This document shows, one piece after another, positions 12,570 through 23,092 of a DNA stretch of 64,000 nucleotides. The notes under the pieces are model-generated. The model was given only the letters and a program-made list of their open reading frames with translations. It made no database searches and had not been told where the DNA came from. Within the stretch, counting starts at the first letter, position 1; each line of letters starts with the position of its first letter. A program made the translations under genes and the position numbers. This DNA is from Xestospongia muta (lineage: Eukaryota; Porifera; Demospongiae; Haplosclerida; Petrosiidae): positions 2,272,932 through 2,336,931 of the forward strand of contig OY848925.1 in NCBI GenBank assembly GCA_963693285.1, in the 5' to 3' direction.

Positions 12570-15500
12570 TTAAATGGCCACTGGGCCCATAGACTCATTT
12601 AAGGTATTATATGAGGATGAGGTATTTTTACTCCTCTTGATAAGACACCCAAAGAGAGAAACAGCCAGTTCAATCAAAAACATTAAGAAAAGAAGTCCAA
12701 ATCCAGCCCAAGCAGCAAGCTAATAAGTAAGATAATTATAATATGGAAAACATTATAGATTCTACTAATTAACTTTGTTAATGATAGCTATATGTATACC
12801 CTGTATGATATATGCATGTTAATTACGTTAATTAAATTGATTTTGTATGATTTATCATTGCCTATGAACAGGCCAGGTAAGGGTCACCATAGTAATATCA
12901 CTACTAGTTGACTTTTGTGGCTACTGCTTGTTTACAGCTGTTGTATTGTGAAAATGAAGACAAATGATTGGGTAATTAGCACTTATTGAAATCTTAATAT
13001 AGTAAAATAACAATAATTATGGAAGACTTCATTACATTCATTTGATAGCATGGTCAATTACCAAATAACCTACATCATGTAAATAAAAGTGATTCAGAAT
13101 CCATGTATAAAAGTCAACTAACAAACACATTATAGGATATCCTAGAAAAAGAGATTCTATCTTGCAAATTGCTACTTTTTTTTACAATGCTGCTAAAGTA
13201 CATTTGAAAATAGTAGTGCTGTAATTGTTTAACAATAAATATAACTAAAACTATTTTTATAATGGCCAAATAATTATTGTTAACAATAACAAACTATAAC
13301 TAAAATTAACCAATCATTGATTTACAATTAATAACAAAAACTAAAATTGGCAAAAGTTGGTGAAAATGCATATGTTGAAAAAAAAATTGGTAAAGTGGTA
13401 ATAACCTTGAAAGAGAAGTATTAATCCAAAATAACAAGAATTACTTGCATATTATTTAGCATGTAGTAAATTTATGATCTTCTTTGGTTTATTGATATAT
13501 AACAACAATAACTAAAAACCAATTACTATAACTAAAACTAAAATTCTTGTAGTTTTTGTGAACAATTAATAACTAAAACAATAATTATTACAAATGCTTT
13601 ACAATAACAATAAAATACAAATCAATCACTTTCATAAACAACAAAGGCTACAAGCTTTTTTTAAATTCTTAGCATAAAAACTATACATGAGCATCCACTC
13701 TTTTTTTAATTCAGTCAAATCCTCCAATTGAGTTGACTAACCATCAAGATAGAGAGCTGTGGCTCTTATTATTCAAGGACTATTTTAAAATATCATGTAG
13801 TATATTATACACAAACTGACATATGGACACTAAATACCTCAGATTGGTGAATCACACTCTGGAAATACACTTCAGCTTCATTATTTACAAAGTGATACTG
13901 AGAACAGCTAAAAAACAATAATAGAATCATTAATTGCTATCTCAATTTAATTCATGACTAATATCAGTGAGAATGAAAGGCACTAAAGTGCCGAACCTCA
14001 CTGCAGTTTCTAAGTTATTTATAAATGCTATGCCAGCTTAGGCCCAGCTATGATGTTGCTAGGTAGCATTGCAAGAAAATTTATTAACATTCCAGAAGGT
14101 GCGTTTATAAGTCAGCTTTCGGCCACACCTTACTAATTAATCCAATCCATATCAATCAATAAATCAACAAGAAAGGGTAATGTCTAATACAAATGAATAA
14201 GTCTTGCGTGCCATGTCTGTGAAACAGTAACTGAGTAAGTAATAGTATTACTCAATTGCCAAGCAAGGCTAAGTACTAGATTCGTGATGAAACTTTCTCT
14301 GAGCCTACATGACGCTTTAAAATGTATCAATATTTCATATAGTCTGGAGACCCGCCCCTTCGCATACATTGCGAAGGGGCGGGTCTCCAGACTATATTTC
14401 ATATACAAAATTTATCGTAACTTGAAGATAAAACGTTCTTTGCAAACGTCCCGTACTACAAATATAAATCGATATATTAACTATTAGTAGGGTTTTTTTA
14501 GTGCTTTGAGACGTTTCCTGAATGCGTTACTTTGCTTCAAGTCCATGTACAATCTTGAAATCACTTTTCAGAATTTTACTAATGATTGCTTCGACCAACG
14601 GCCTTCTGTCTTGCTGATGCGTATTCCTCTAAGATTGTCTTACTTTTCAAGAAACAGCAGCTTGACCTCTGCAGCCTGAAAATTCTTTGGCAAGTTTTAA
14701 GCTATTCTTTTCCTTGACGATGTTCTTGATATTACTGTTGTGTTGTAAAGTCCACACGTTTTCTATTCGTTGCTAAACATTGGTAGCTGCTAACGCTTCG
14801 CTTGCCAAGTTATAGCAGTTCAAAGGTAAAAGGCAGTGCAGACACACACACACACACACACACACACTGACAGACTACAGTAACCCTCGCTATATGCGCT
14901 CACGCACAGCGAGGTTAATAAAACAGTATAATGGTTTCAAATTTTATTAGGTAGGTTAAAATGTCATTTTGTGACATTTGTGATGGAATATTAAATATGC
15001 ATTTGGCATGTAATCTATGCTTTTATATAATCAATATATATTAGTTACTAAATTAACTGACTATGCTGGATAAAAAATTCACACTTGATTATAATTACTT
15101 GATTGTCATATTTCTGGATAAATTCCATTTGTGTTAGGATAGTAATTATAAATTCTAGCTTAATATATGTAAAATTTGTTTTTTAAAACATAATCTTTAG
15201 GGTCAAAGTCTTGTTTGATGACTATAATTATAAGATTACTTTTGTTTTTGCTTAAACTATATCATTGAACCTTTGTATATTGTAAGCCTCACAATGTGGG
15301 TGTGCTCACATTCTAGTGAGGGTAGTAAAGCCTCAAAACTAAAAAGTGTTGTGCTGACTACATGACATTAGATCACTCAACATAATCCTGGAGATAACAG
15401 CCTTATGAATATGGAACATGTTAAAAATATTTGATGCTAAATGAGTCTACTCTTTACAGACAAAAATGATCACAATTGTTACTTACTCAGGATAGTGAGT

Positions 15501-16552
15501 ATCAATCGAATCTTTAAAAGCAGAACAAGTCACTCTCAGACCAATAGAGACAGTAATACTTGTAGCAATGGAATAGAGAATAGCAAATACAAGAACCACA
15601 AAGTCAAATATAAGAACACAAGATAACCTGTATAGAAAGTTTAAAACACTGATACACACACATACACATACTACTATACCACACATATTATCATAAATTA
15701 ATTGATGTGGAATATAAATATAATTACAGAAATGTACGACAAGTGTTGGTATGTGTATTGGTCATATGTGAGTTATGAATATGATCAATAATTATAGCTA
15801 GAAAAGACAGTCGAAACTCCTGATCTATATTAACTATGCAACCAACACATAACAGGAAGAGTTTTGTTTTCACTTTATTAATAAAATAGCTGTCAAACTA
15901 AGGCTATTGGTAGACTGATCATAATTCTTCTACCATATTTAAAAGTTAAAGAATCATACCATGGTATAAAGAATAAATGCAGTAACACCATCTACCACAA
16001 TCCTTTTATGAAAAAATGAATATTTTTGGTATACAATAGTAAACAGCACACATTTCTTGTGTTACTATTTTCATTGTTTATTTGCTGGTACAATGCCTTT
16101 AAAATGCATACATGATATATTACTTACCATCGTCCCCCTACAACCTTAATAACTGAGAGTATGATCATGACTAGAGCAAGCAATGACACAAAGGCTTGAC
16201 CATAGATGAAGAACTTGCAACTCTGTCCTTTACTTAGCTGGAATTTTGGAACTCGGTCAGAGTCATATGTAGAATATAAAATACAAAAACCATAGCCATA
16301 GTCATCATAATCTGTTCCTTTGTGAATATCATTGTCTTTTGATGCAAATAGTCCCAATGCGACGAGACCACAAATGAGAAGTCCAAAGTAAGGGATCACC
16401 ATGAACATACTAAGAACAGTAGCAAATGTACTTCTTTTACGTTTAGCAGACGTCATGAGAGTTTCGCTTTCATAGAGAACATCATGCTTTTCTTCTCCAA
16501 GACCCGACTGTGTACTTGGTTCATAATAAGGTGGTGGCGGATCGTTATCCAT
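12570..16552 (-). CDS. TMEM179-like four-span membrane protein, gene B
   Basis: Minus-strand exons are 16552-16128, 15627-15487, 13907-13838 and 12719-12570, giving 261 aa with intron phases 2, 2, 0. It is a close paralog of gene A over its whole length: same PPPPYYEP N-terminus (PPxY type), same KRKRSTFATVLSMFMVIPYF start of span 1, GFCILY block, SIGLRVTC end of span 3 and RSKNTSSSYNTLNESM tail. It differs by six added residues before span 1 and loop changes. Exon 3 is three codons shorter than in A. Intron 2 contains a terminal-inverted-repeat element and a palindromic insertion. It faces gene C across ~700 bp. Function is unknown; the PPxY motif suggests, by inference, contact with WW-domain ubiquitin ligases. 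Confidence 0.85.
13996..14914 (-). mobile_element. TTAA-type terminal-inverted-repeat element, copy in gene B intron 2
   Basis: The right end reads CAGCGAGG followed by TTAA (14915-14918), and the left end reads CCTCACTGCAG at 13996. Bases ~14200-14914, reversed, match 18410-19070 with moderate divergence, including a CA microsatellite (14842-14868). About 200 bases next to the left end do not align clearly to the other copy. The TTAA flank and CCTC ends suggest a piggyBac-like non-autonomous element (inference). Scattered coding-like text (NIVKE, KLAKEFSGCRG) may be leftover from a parent ORF. Confidence 0.65.
14330..14404. repeat. 53-bp perfect palindrome insertion with 11-bp target duplication
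   Basis: Arms at 14337-14364 and 14370-14397 pair perfectly (28 bp, loop TACAT). The unique insert is 14341-14393, is GC-rich (arm contains GAGACCCGCCCCTTCGCA) and is flanked on both sides by ATATTTCATAT (14330-14340 and 14394-14404). The related element copy at 18930-18950 has this flank only once and lacks the insert, so the empty site is visible in the same window. This shows a precise insertion of a tiny fold-back sequence. Confidence 0.9.
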
Positions 16553-16747
16553 ATTTAAGTCTGTTCTAAAATTGGACTGTTGTCTTCCTAACGCCTATCG
16601 GTGCTTCGTGACGCACCACGCCCGTTCGCAATTGTTAGGGAAATTTCCCTAAAACTAGGAAATAATTGATTAACTTAGGGTCCAGGGGAGGAATTTTTAA
16701 AAATTAAGGAATTTAGGGATTTTATACTTTCAAACCCTTTAATAATA

Positions 16748-17023
16748 TTGGGACAAGTAATTCCCATTTATTTCAAAATTAACAACATCATTTCTATCTT
16801 TCCCTCACTCTATGCAGATATGGAAAGGATCTTTTCTCATGTGACCCACATCAAAACAAAGACAAGAAATAGTATGAAAACAAAAACTTTAGATGCTATT
16901 ATTTTGACTAAACGAAGCTTGCCTTGCACTTGTGTTGAATTTAAACCTGACAGTTCCATGTGTAAATGTGTCAACTTAGAAATGTATGATAGTGATGAAA
17001 GTTCTGACTCTGACAAAGACTAA
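16748..17023 (+). mobile_element. hAT transposase C-terminal fragment between genes B and C
   Basis: A 91-codon ORF has the pattern of the hAT dimerisation region near its start: ADMERIFSHVTHIKTKTRNSM followed by KTLDAIIL. It ends in an acidic serine tail. No catalytic part is present. The flanks (16620-16740 and 17030-17170) are rich in repeated GGGAAA/CCCTAA-type text, possibly element-derived. It sits in the head-to-head promoter gap, so it may be a late insertion there. Confidence 0.6.
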
Positions 17024-17252
17024 GTATTGGTTTGAGTATAAGTATTGGTTTTTCTAGGGAAAATTCAAGGAAATCTTGTAAAATTTAAGTGGGGGGTTTA
17101 GGGGGTTACTAATTTTGTATTTAGGGAAATATAGGGAAAAATTTTAGTTCCCCTAGGGGAAAATCAAATTTTGAGGTTGGAGGCCCTAAGTGCCACTCCC
17201 TTAGTCACTCCACATTAAAACACACCCTTCTACTGTCAGCATTCTGTTTAAC

Positions 17253-20200
17253 ATGGACGAAACAGAACTCTTGGTGTCTCCCGGTAGACGTAGTAGAAAG
17301 CGTAATTGGATAGCTACCATCCTGAGCACATGCTTTTGTTTTGTGTATGCTTCAGTTCTAGTCATGACTTTGATCTCTTTGGGATATTTTGCTGCCACTG
17401 TTAACAAAGTCCGTTCGAATAGCGCTCATGAAGACATAGGACATGGGAAATGTATTCTATTTGGAAAGAAAGATAATAAAAATCTTAAGCTTAAACTAGG
17501 AAATGACAGTTCTTGTAATGTAACTATATATGGAGAGGGAGTATTAGTTCTATTGTCTCTGTTACTAGTGACTGTCTCCATCTGTAGAGCACTTTGGGGC
17601 AAATGGTAAGTACTAAATAGTTATTTTAAGCCTTTGAAGTGAATGAACAAGCAATCACACAACTAACGTTGTAAAACTAAGTAGACTTCTTAGCATGTTT
17701 CCAAGCTTAACAAGATTGTTGGATAAAATACACTTATTATATTAATTATAACTTTTTGCTTAACTTGAGTCTATCACTAAAGATACTACATAAGTTCCAT
17801 CATACTATATAAGTAGAAGCATCTATCATGTGATTTGAGCCTTGGCTGCTCAATTTGTAGGCTTGATTTCTAATAATTAATTACCAATAATTATTAAGGG
17901 AAAATTTTACTTATTAGATAAAACTACTGTTAATTACAATTTTTATCTCTATGATGAACAGTTTTTGAAAATAGAAGTCACATGATTTCCATATTAATTA
18001 GACACTACATTTTTCCTTAACACGTTAACTGTTATGACTATTATTACTATAATGGTCACATGATTGAATCTTATGCATTCTGGTACAATATTAAGTACTT
18101 AGAAGTCAATACAGCTAATAATAGTATTTTTTGAGATTTGACTTTTCATTAATTTTTGATGTTAAGATTTAGATTATAAGTATCTATTCCTTTTTTTTTC
18201 TTCTATTAGGTTGAGTTGTCTACTGGTGTTCAATTTTATATTGCTATTTCTGAGCATTGTGATAACTTTTTCCCTGGGAATTATTATATCTATAGGACTT
18301 CAAGTGACTTGCAAAGCTCAAAATGACATTTACAAGAAATCATCATCGTGAGTTGTGTGTATTAAATGTATTTTAAGTTAGATGTGTATAGTTTACTGTG
18401 CACTATTAACCTCGCTGTGCGTAGGTGCTAAGCGAGGGTACTGTAGTCTGTCAGTGTGTGTGTGTGTGTGTGTGTGTGTCTACACTGCCTGTTTTTTTGA
18501 ACTGCTATAACTTAGCAAGCAAAGCATTAGCAGCTACCAACATTTAGCAACGAATAGAAAAACGTGTGGACTTTACAACAGTAGTATCAAGAACATCGTC
18601 AAAGAAAACGAAAGCTTAAAACTTGCAAAAGAATTTTCAGGCTGCAGAGGTCAAGTGCAGTTTCTCGAAAAGTAAAAAACTTAATGTGGAGATTTTTAGT
18701 ATGCTGTAGAGAATCTTCAAAGAATACGGATCAGCAAGACAGAAGGCCGTTAATCAAAGCAGTTGTGAGAAAAGTTTTGAAAAGTGTTTTGTGGACTCGG
18801 AGCAAAGTAACGCATTCAGGAAATGTCTCAAAGCACTGAAAAAACTGCTACTAATAGATAATGTATCGATTTATATTTGTACTACAGGACGTTTCCAAAG
18901 AATGCTTCATTTTCAAGGTACAATAAACTTTGTATATGAAATATTGAAACATTTTAAAGCGTCATGTAAAGGCTCAGAGAAACATTCATCACGAATCTAG
19001 CACTTAATCTTGTTTGGCAATTGAATGATACTATTACTTACTCAGTTACAGCTTCACAGACATGTCAATCAGAGTGCAAAGTACCCAGTAAACGACAAAA
19101 CTTTTTTCCCTTTGATTGAAGAGTAATGCTGAGTCATCAAACAACAGTTTGTAATGTGCATCACGTGATCCCATCAATAATTTGACCACGCCTTGTCCAA
19201 TCTTAAATGTACATGTCACATGCACTCTGCAGTATAGATTTACACTGGGCACCGCAGCGAGGTTAAGCACTTTAGTGCATTTTTATTCAGATTGTAATTA
19301 TTTAAGATGTATTTGCAATATTTTTTGTATGCATGTTTTATTAACTTAAATAATGTTTTATATTATAGATGTTATGACCTTAAGCTTTCTAATACAGATA
19401 TTAACTATGGAAGTAATCTTCATATCTCTGAGGTAAAACTATCATACAATTATAAAGATAGTTATATATATTATTGCTGTCTGATGGTATCACTAACAAG
19501 TGTCAGTCATTATCTAAGAAAGCTCTTAGTCAAACCCTTCTACTAATCTATGAAATAAGTTATGAATCAAATAGCTCTAGTAATTGTAAATTCCCAACAT
19601 TACAATTTGTAATGTTGGGAGTTTTCATTAAATTACTTATGGTTTGATTCGATGTGCAATCATGAGTGTGGGTGTAACAGCAAAAAGTTCAAAATTGAAA
19701 TCCTCACTGTGACCTTATTTTGGAGGGCCATAGATAACATCCACTCAGGCCAGTAATACAATTGGCTTGACCACGTTTTGACATCTGAGTTTTATATTCT
19801 ACAATTTTTCACATTTTTATCTCATTAATAATGTTAGTATTGTCACTAATCTTTTCTCCACATCAGTTAATTGAAATTAGTTCTTTAACGTCTCAAATAA
19901 TTGCTATCCTATTTTGCCTCTGGCCATTGCTTTGTGTCATACAATTAAAACTACATCTCACAAATAATTACCTCCTAAAATCTCAATTTGCATGCCATGT
20001 TGACTTTATTGCTCGTTTTTTTCCTATTACATCCTGTGTTTTGGTACTATAGTGTATGTATCTGCACACTGGGTCTATATATTCATAATTACATTGCAAT
20101 TAGATAATTGCCTGATTTTTTATTTGTTATTTATAGATTGCCATATGGCTGAGTTTTGGTGTTCTTGCCTTTTGTTTTCTACTGGAACTTATTTTTTCTA

Positions 20201-20289
20201 TGTGTTCATGTGTTTGTGGGACTCGTGAAAGGAAGCCTAGTTACTACAATGACTGGATTGATGAGAAATCACTGTCATTCAAGACCTAA
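17253..20289 (+). CDS. TMEM179-like four-span membrane protein, gene C
   Basis: Exons are 17253-17605, 18210-18347, 19369-19432 and 20137-20289, giving 235 aa with intron phases 2, 2, 0. The length is about that of vertebrate TMEM179. Membrane segments lie near residues 20-48, 92-113, 119-143 and 186-208. Family-like marks are HGKCILF after span 1, a Cys before span 2, ISIGLQVTC at the end of span 3 and the Cys-containing extracellular strand SCYDL before span 4. There is no PPxY motif, unlike A and B. Intron 1 carries the segment duplicated at 9-497 and 8773-9257, and intron 2 carries a terminal-inverted-repeat element. The next gene starts 153 bp after the stop. Molecular function is unknown. 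Confidence 0.85.
17717..18070. repeat. Duplicated intron segment, copy 3 (inside gene C intron 1)
   Basis: Starts with TTGTTGGATAAAATACAC as in the copies at 9 and 8773, and keeps the same order of landmarks but with more substitutions and small indels. It is the only copy still inside an intact gene, and so identifies the other two as intron relics. Confidence 0.8.
18410..19262 (+). mobile_element. TTAA-type terminal-inverted-repeat element, copy in gene C intron 2
   Basis: Begins TTAA|CCTCGCTG (TTAA at 18406-18409) and ends CAGCGAGG|TTAA (19263-19266), so both the inverted ends and the four-base target duplication are intact. The length is 853 bp. A GT microsatellite follows the left end. 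Internal text related to 14200-14914 includes broken coding-like stretches. TTAA duplication and CCT ends are typical of piggyBac-superfamily elements; no transposase is present, so it would be non-autonomous. Confidence 0.8.
19592..19620. repeat. Small perfect hairpin in gene C intron 3
   Basis: TCCCAACATTACAA pairs with its exact complement after a one-base centre, giving 14-bp arms. There are no flanking duplications that can be seen. Purpose unknown; it may be a fragment of an inverted-repeat element. Confidence 0.6.
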
Positions 20290-20405
20290 GTGATTGAAAT
20301 AAGTATTAGCGGAAACTGTTCACCTGATAATACATGTGATCGTTATTCATTGTTCATTGTTTTATAAAAATTTAATTATAATAATAATAATAATCATAAA
20401 TTCAT

Positions 20406-20428
20406 TGCGCATGCGCATGGGCCACGCC
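20406..20428 (+). promoter_or_regulatory. NRF1 site and CACGCCC box upstream of gene D
   Basis: TGCGCATGCGCA (20406-20417) is a perfect palindromic match to the NRF1 consensus in otherwise AT-rich DNA, followed by CCACGCCC (20421-20428), an Sp/KLF-type box. Both lie 15-37 bp upstream of the gene D start codon, so they probably mark its core promoter, separate from gene C. Confidence 0.7.
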
Positions 20429-20442
20429 CAGTTTCTCCCGGT

Positions 20443-22447
20443 ATGGATTTGGGCAGCAGTTTAGAGCAACAACAAGGGTTTGAGAACGGTGAATATCACC
20501 GTTCACAACTTCATCATGAACGTCATGAGTTACCAGAACTTCCTAGAGCAAGAAAGAACTCTGCAAACGTCTTGGGAGCTGTCATAAACATCTGTTTTTC
20601 TTTTCTTTTCTGTCTGGTTCTTTGTTGTGCTATAATTGCCATGTCAATCTTTGTGGTAGTGAACGAAAGAGTCATGATTCAAGGAATAAATAATACTAAT
20701 ACTACTCGTGGATGTATCTTGTTTGCAAGTAATAACAATTTGTTTGAGTTTGGGGATGGTACAATTTGTAAATATGTCATTTGGGGACTCGTAGCCATAG
20801 TGTGTGTTAGTTTTGTGTATTGTTTTGTATCTTGTGGCTGTGTTATTTGCAATATAGCTGCAGGATTAACACCGTAAGTAATATTTATATCAAATTGCTT
20901 GCATTAAAGAGATGTGTTCTTTCTATTCTAGATTTAATTTTCTTACCTTCGTGGCTCTGATCATTTTTACTTTCTGCTCACTGACGTCATTATCTATTGG
21001 TGTATTAATGAGACTTGGACGTATTAAGACTTGTGACTCTGTACTTAGTTTGTATCCTGAATCTGTAAGAGATAATGTTTCAAAGTGAGACTACAAAAAT
21101 ATTGTCATGTTCCTAATGTATATAACATAATAAAATCACTCTTAATTTGTGTAGCAATGTTCTAATATTAAATTAGTGATAAAAAAAGTGCATATTAAGA
21201 GTCAATATATTATACTGTATGCATTAAATAGCTCTTCTCATCCTTTGTATTGAGGTATATGATATCAGAAAATATCAAATAATTCGTTATTATTAACTAG
21301 AAAACTAACATCCTATATAGCTTTACTTAAATCACTTTTTTAGTTTACACAGTATACATACAATGTTTGTTTTATAGTTGCTCTAATCCTCTTCTTGTTT
21401 ACAATGATGGAAGTGAGGCCTCCTTTTCTAATTTACTTTTTGGTTCTGAGGTAAACTAATATGCACAGAGTATTGATATAGTAATACAGTAATATCTTAA
21501 TGTACTATATACATATATGTGACACTGAATAGATGAATTCACACGCATAGCACATTATAAGCATTTTCTAATGATCCAGCTGTTTTAACTACATGTTACC
21601 CATCATGATCCTTGCCTTAAAAGGTCACAAGTTATGTGAATAACAAATGAATGGTTTATAAGAAATAGGACAAACAGTCAACATTAAGGCTGCCCAGCAA
21701 CAAGATACTACTTACAAATTTTGGCATCATAATAATCTAAAGCCACACCTACATTTGTGTAGGGGTCAGCTTCCTATCAGCATAACTAGAAGTAATAGGT
21801 ATAGCTCTTATTTTTTGTTATAACTTACTTTCTATAATTTCACAAGAACATTATAATCTTATAATGGATACTTCTTTAGTTGCTTAACATACTTACCAAT
21901 CATACAATTATAAGACGATTTGTTACTATTATAATCTTGTTAAACTTTGTGCAAGTAAATTATGTACATTCTACTGATGGTCATTAGCCGACAATGTTTA
22001 ATTTTTGGCTGATTCAAATATCTTCCATAATAGTTTGTTAGTGGTGATTAGAGTTTTTGTTGTGTAATATTATCTTTGTTTCAAAACATATTGTGGTAAT
22101 TAATTTTTTTTTTATTGTAGATGACTGTTTGGACTACAACTATTCTTCTGATAGTAATTACATTACTTTGTTTGGCACTATTTTTGGGATTTCTTATTAA
22201 ATGTTATTATTCTATTGCTGGTAAAGGTGTTAATATCAGTAGTGATGATGAACCAAGTCCTTTTAGTCCTCCAAAACTGACAAATGATGAGGATGATGAA
22301 CCTATGCTAGACCCATCAGCAGATGCTTGGAATAGCAATGATGACGACCATACTTCCTTTCCTCCGTATATTATAGGATCCTCACCAAACGGCTCTGGTT
22401 ATGAACCAGCAGGCTCCGACTTTTCAACTAACAATCCATGGAGTTGA
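20443..22447 (+). CDS. TMEM179-like four-span membrane protein, gene D
   Basis: Exons are 20443-20873, 20932-21084, 21378-21450 and 22121-22447, giving 327 aa with the same intron phases (2, 2, 0) as A-C. Conserved marks are TRGCILF after span 1, a Cys (TICKYV) before span 2, SLSIGVLMR at the end of span 3, and NCSNPLLVYN before span 4. The N-terminus (~45 residues) is charged. The C-tail (~85 residues) is unusually long and acidic, with Ser-Asp-Asp-Glu runs, FPPY and a terminal NNPWS; genes A-C lack it. Introns 1 and 2 are short (58 and 293 bp). It is the most diverged of the four. A distinct upstream NRF1 site suggests its own promoter. Confidence 0.83.
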
Positions 22448-22841
22448 GACAACATGTACTGAACTCTAACTACACTCTCGTGTATTATACATATTGCTGC
22501 TGCTTACCAAACAGTATTTTAAATGGCCATTATGATACATGCATTTAATCTTTTAACATTGGCATTTTATACTTATATATTATATATGACATTTATAAAT
22601 TTTTGTATATTGCTGCTTGTGTGTTTGTACATATTTATGTTTACTGTTATTAGAGAAAAATTTATATTGTCAACTCCTTTGTTATACTGGTACTTGTCTC
22701 TCTAATTACAACACCCACTGTTAGTGTGAGGCTAGTGTAGGAACAATAAATGTTATGTATAATATGTGTAGTTGTGTCTGTAGTGTTACTTCTTTGAGAC
22801 TGTCTTTATTGTATGTTGACAATTAACTTCATTAATAATGA

Positions 22842-22982
22842 AGTGTCTACAGGTCCGGTAAAAAAAGCCATACTTTAATGTGAAATTAATACATTTAGGG
22901 TCTAGTGTTTAGGGTGTAGGGTCCAGGGTATAGTATTAATTTCACATTAAAGTATTGGTTTTTTACCGGACCTGTAGACACT
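22842..22982. mobile_element. 141-bp fold-back element (MITE-like)
   Basis: Starts AGTGTCTACAGGTCCGGTAA and ends with the exact complement. The arms are about 50 bp with few mismatches (both include TTAATGTGAAATTAATAC) around a short GGGT/TAGGG-rich centre. A related but weaker element lies at 45163-45283. No coding capacity. It sits in the 3' flank of gene D. The region 22448-22841 shows nothing else. Confidence 0.85.
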
Positions 22983-23092
22983 GCCCATTAATAAACTTTA
23001 AGTGAAACAAAATAAAGTAGAAATGAACTACATACAATTAATGTTTGATATGATCAGTACAAACGTTAATACAGTTATTTAGTTTATGCTCA

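Noticed and set aside
14842..14868. CA run as an independent microsatellite locus
   Set aside because: The matching GT run at 18453 shows that it is an internal part of the TTAA element.
18791..19000. 69-codon ORF inside the gene C intron
   Set aside because: Lies within the TTAA element and is disrupted in the other copy; treated as element debris.
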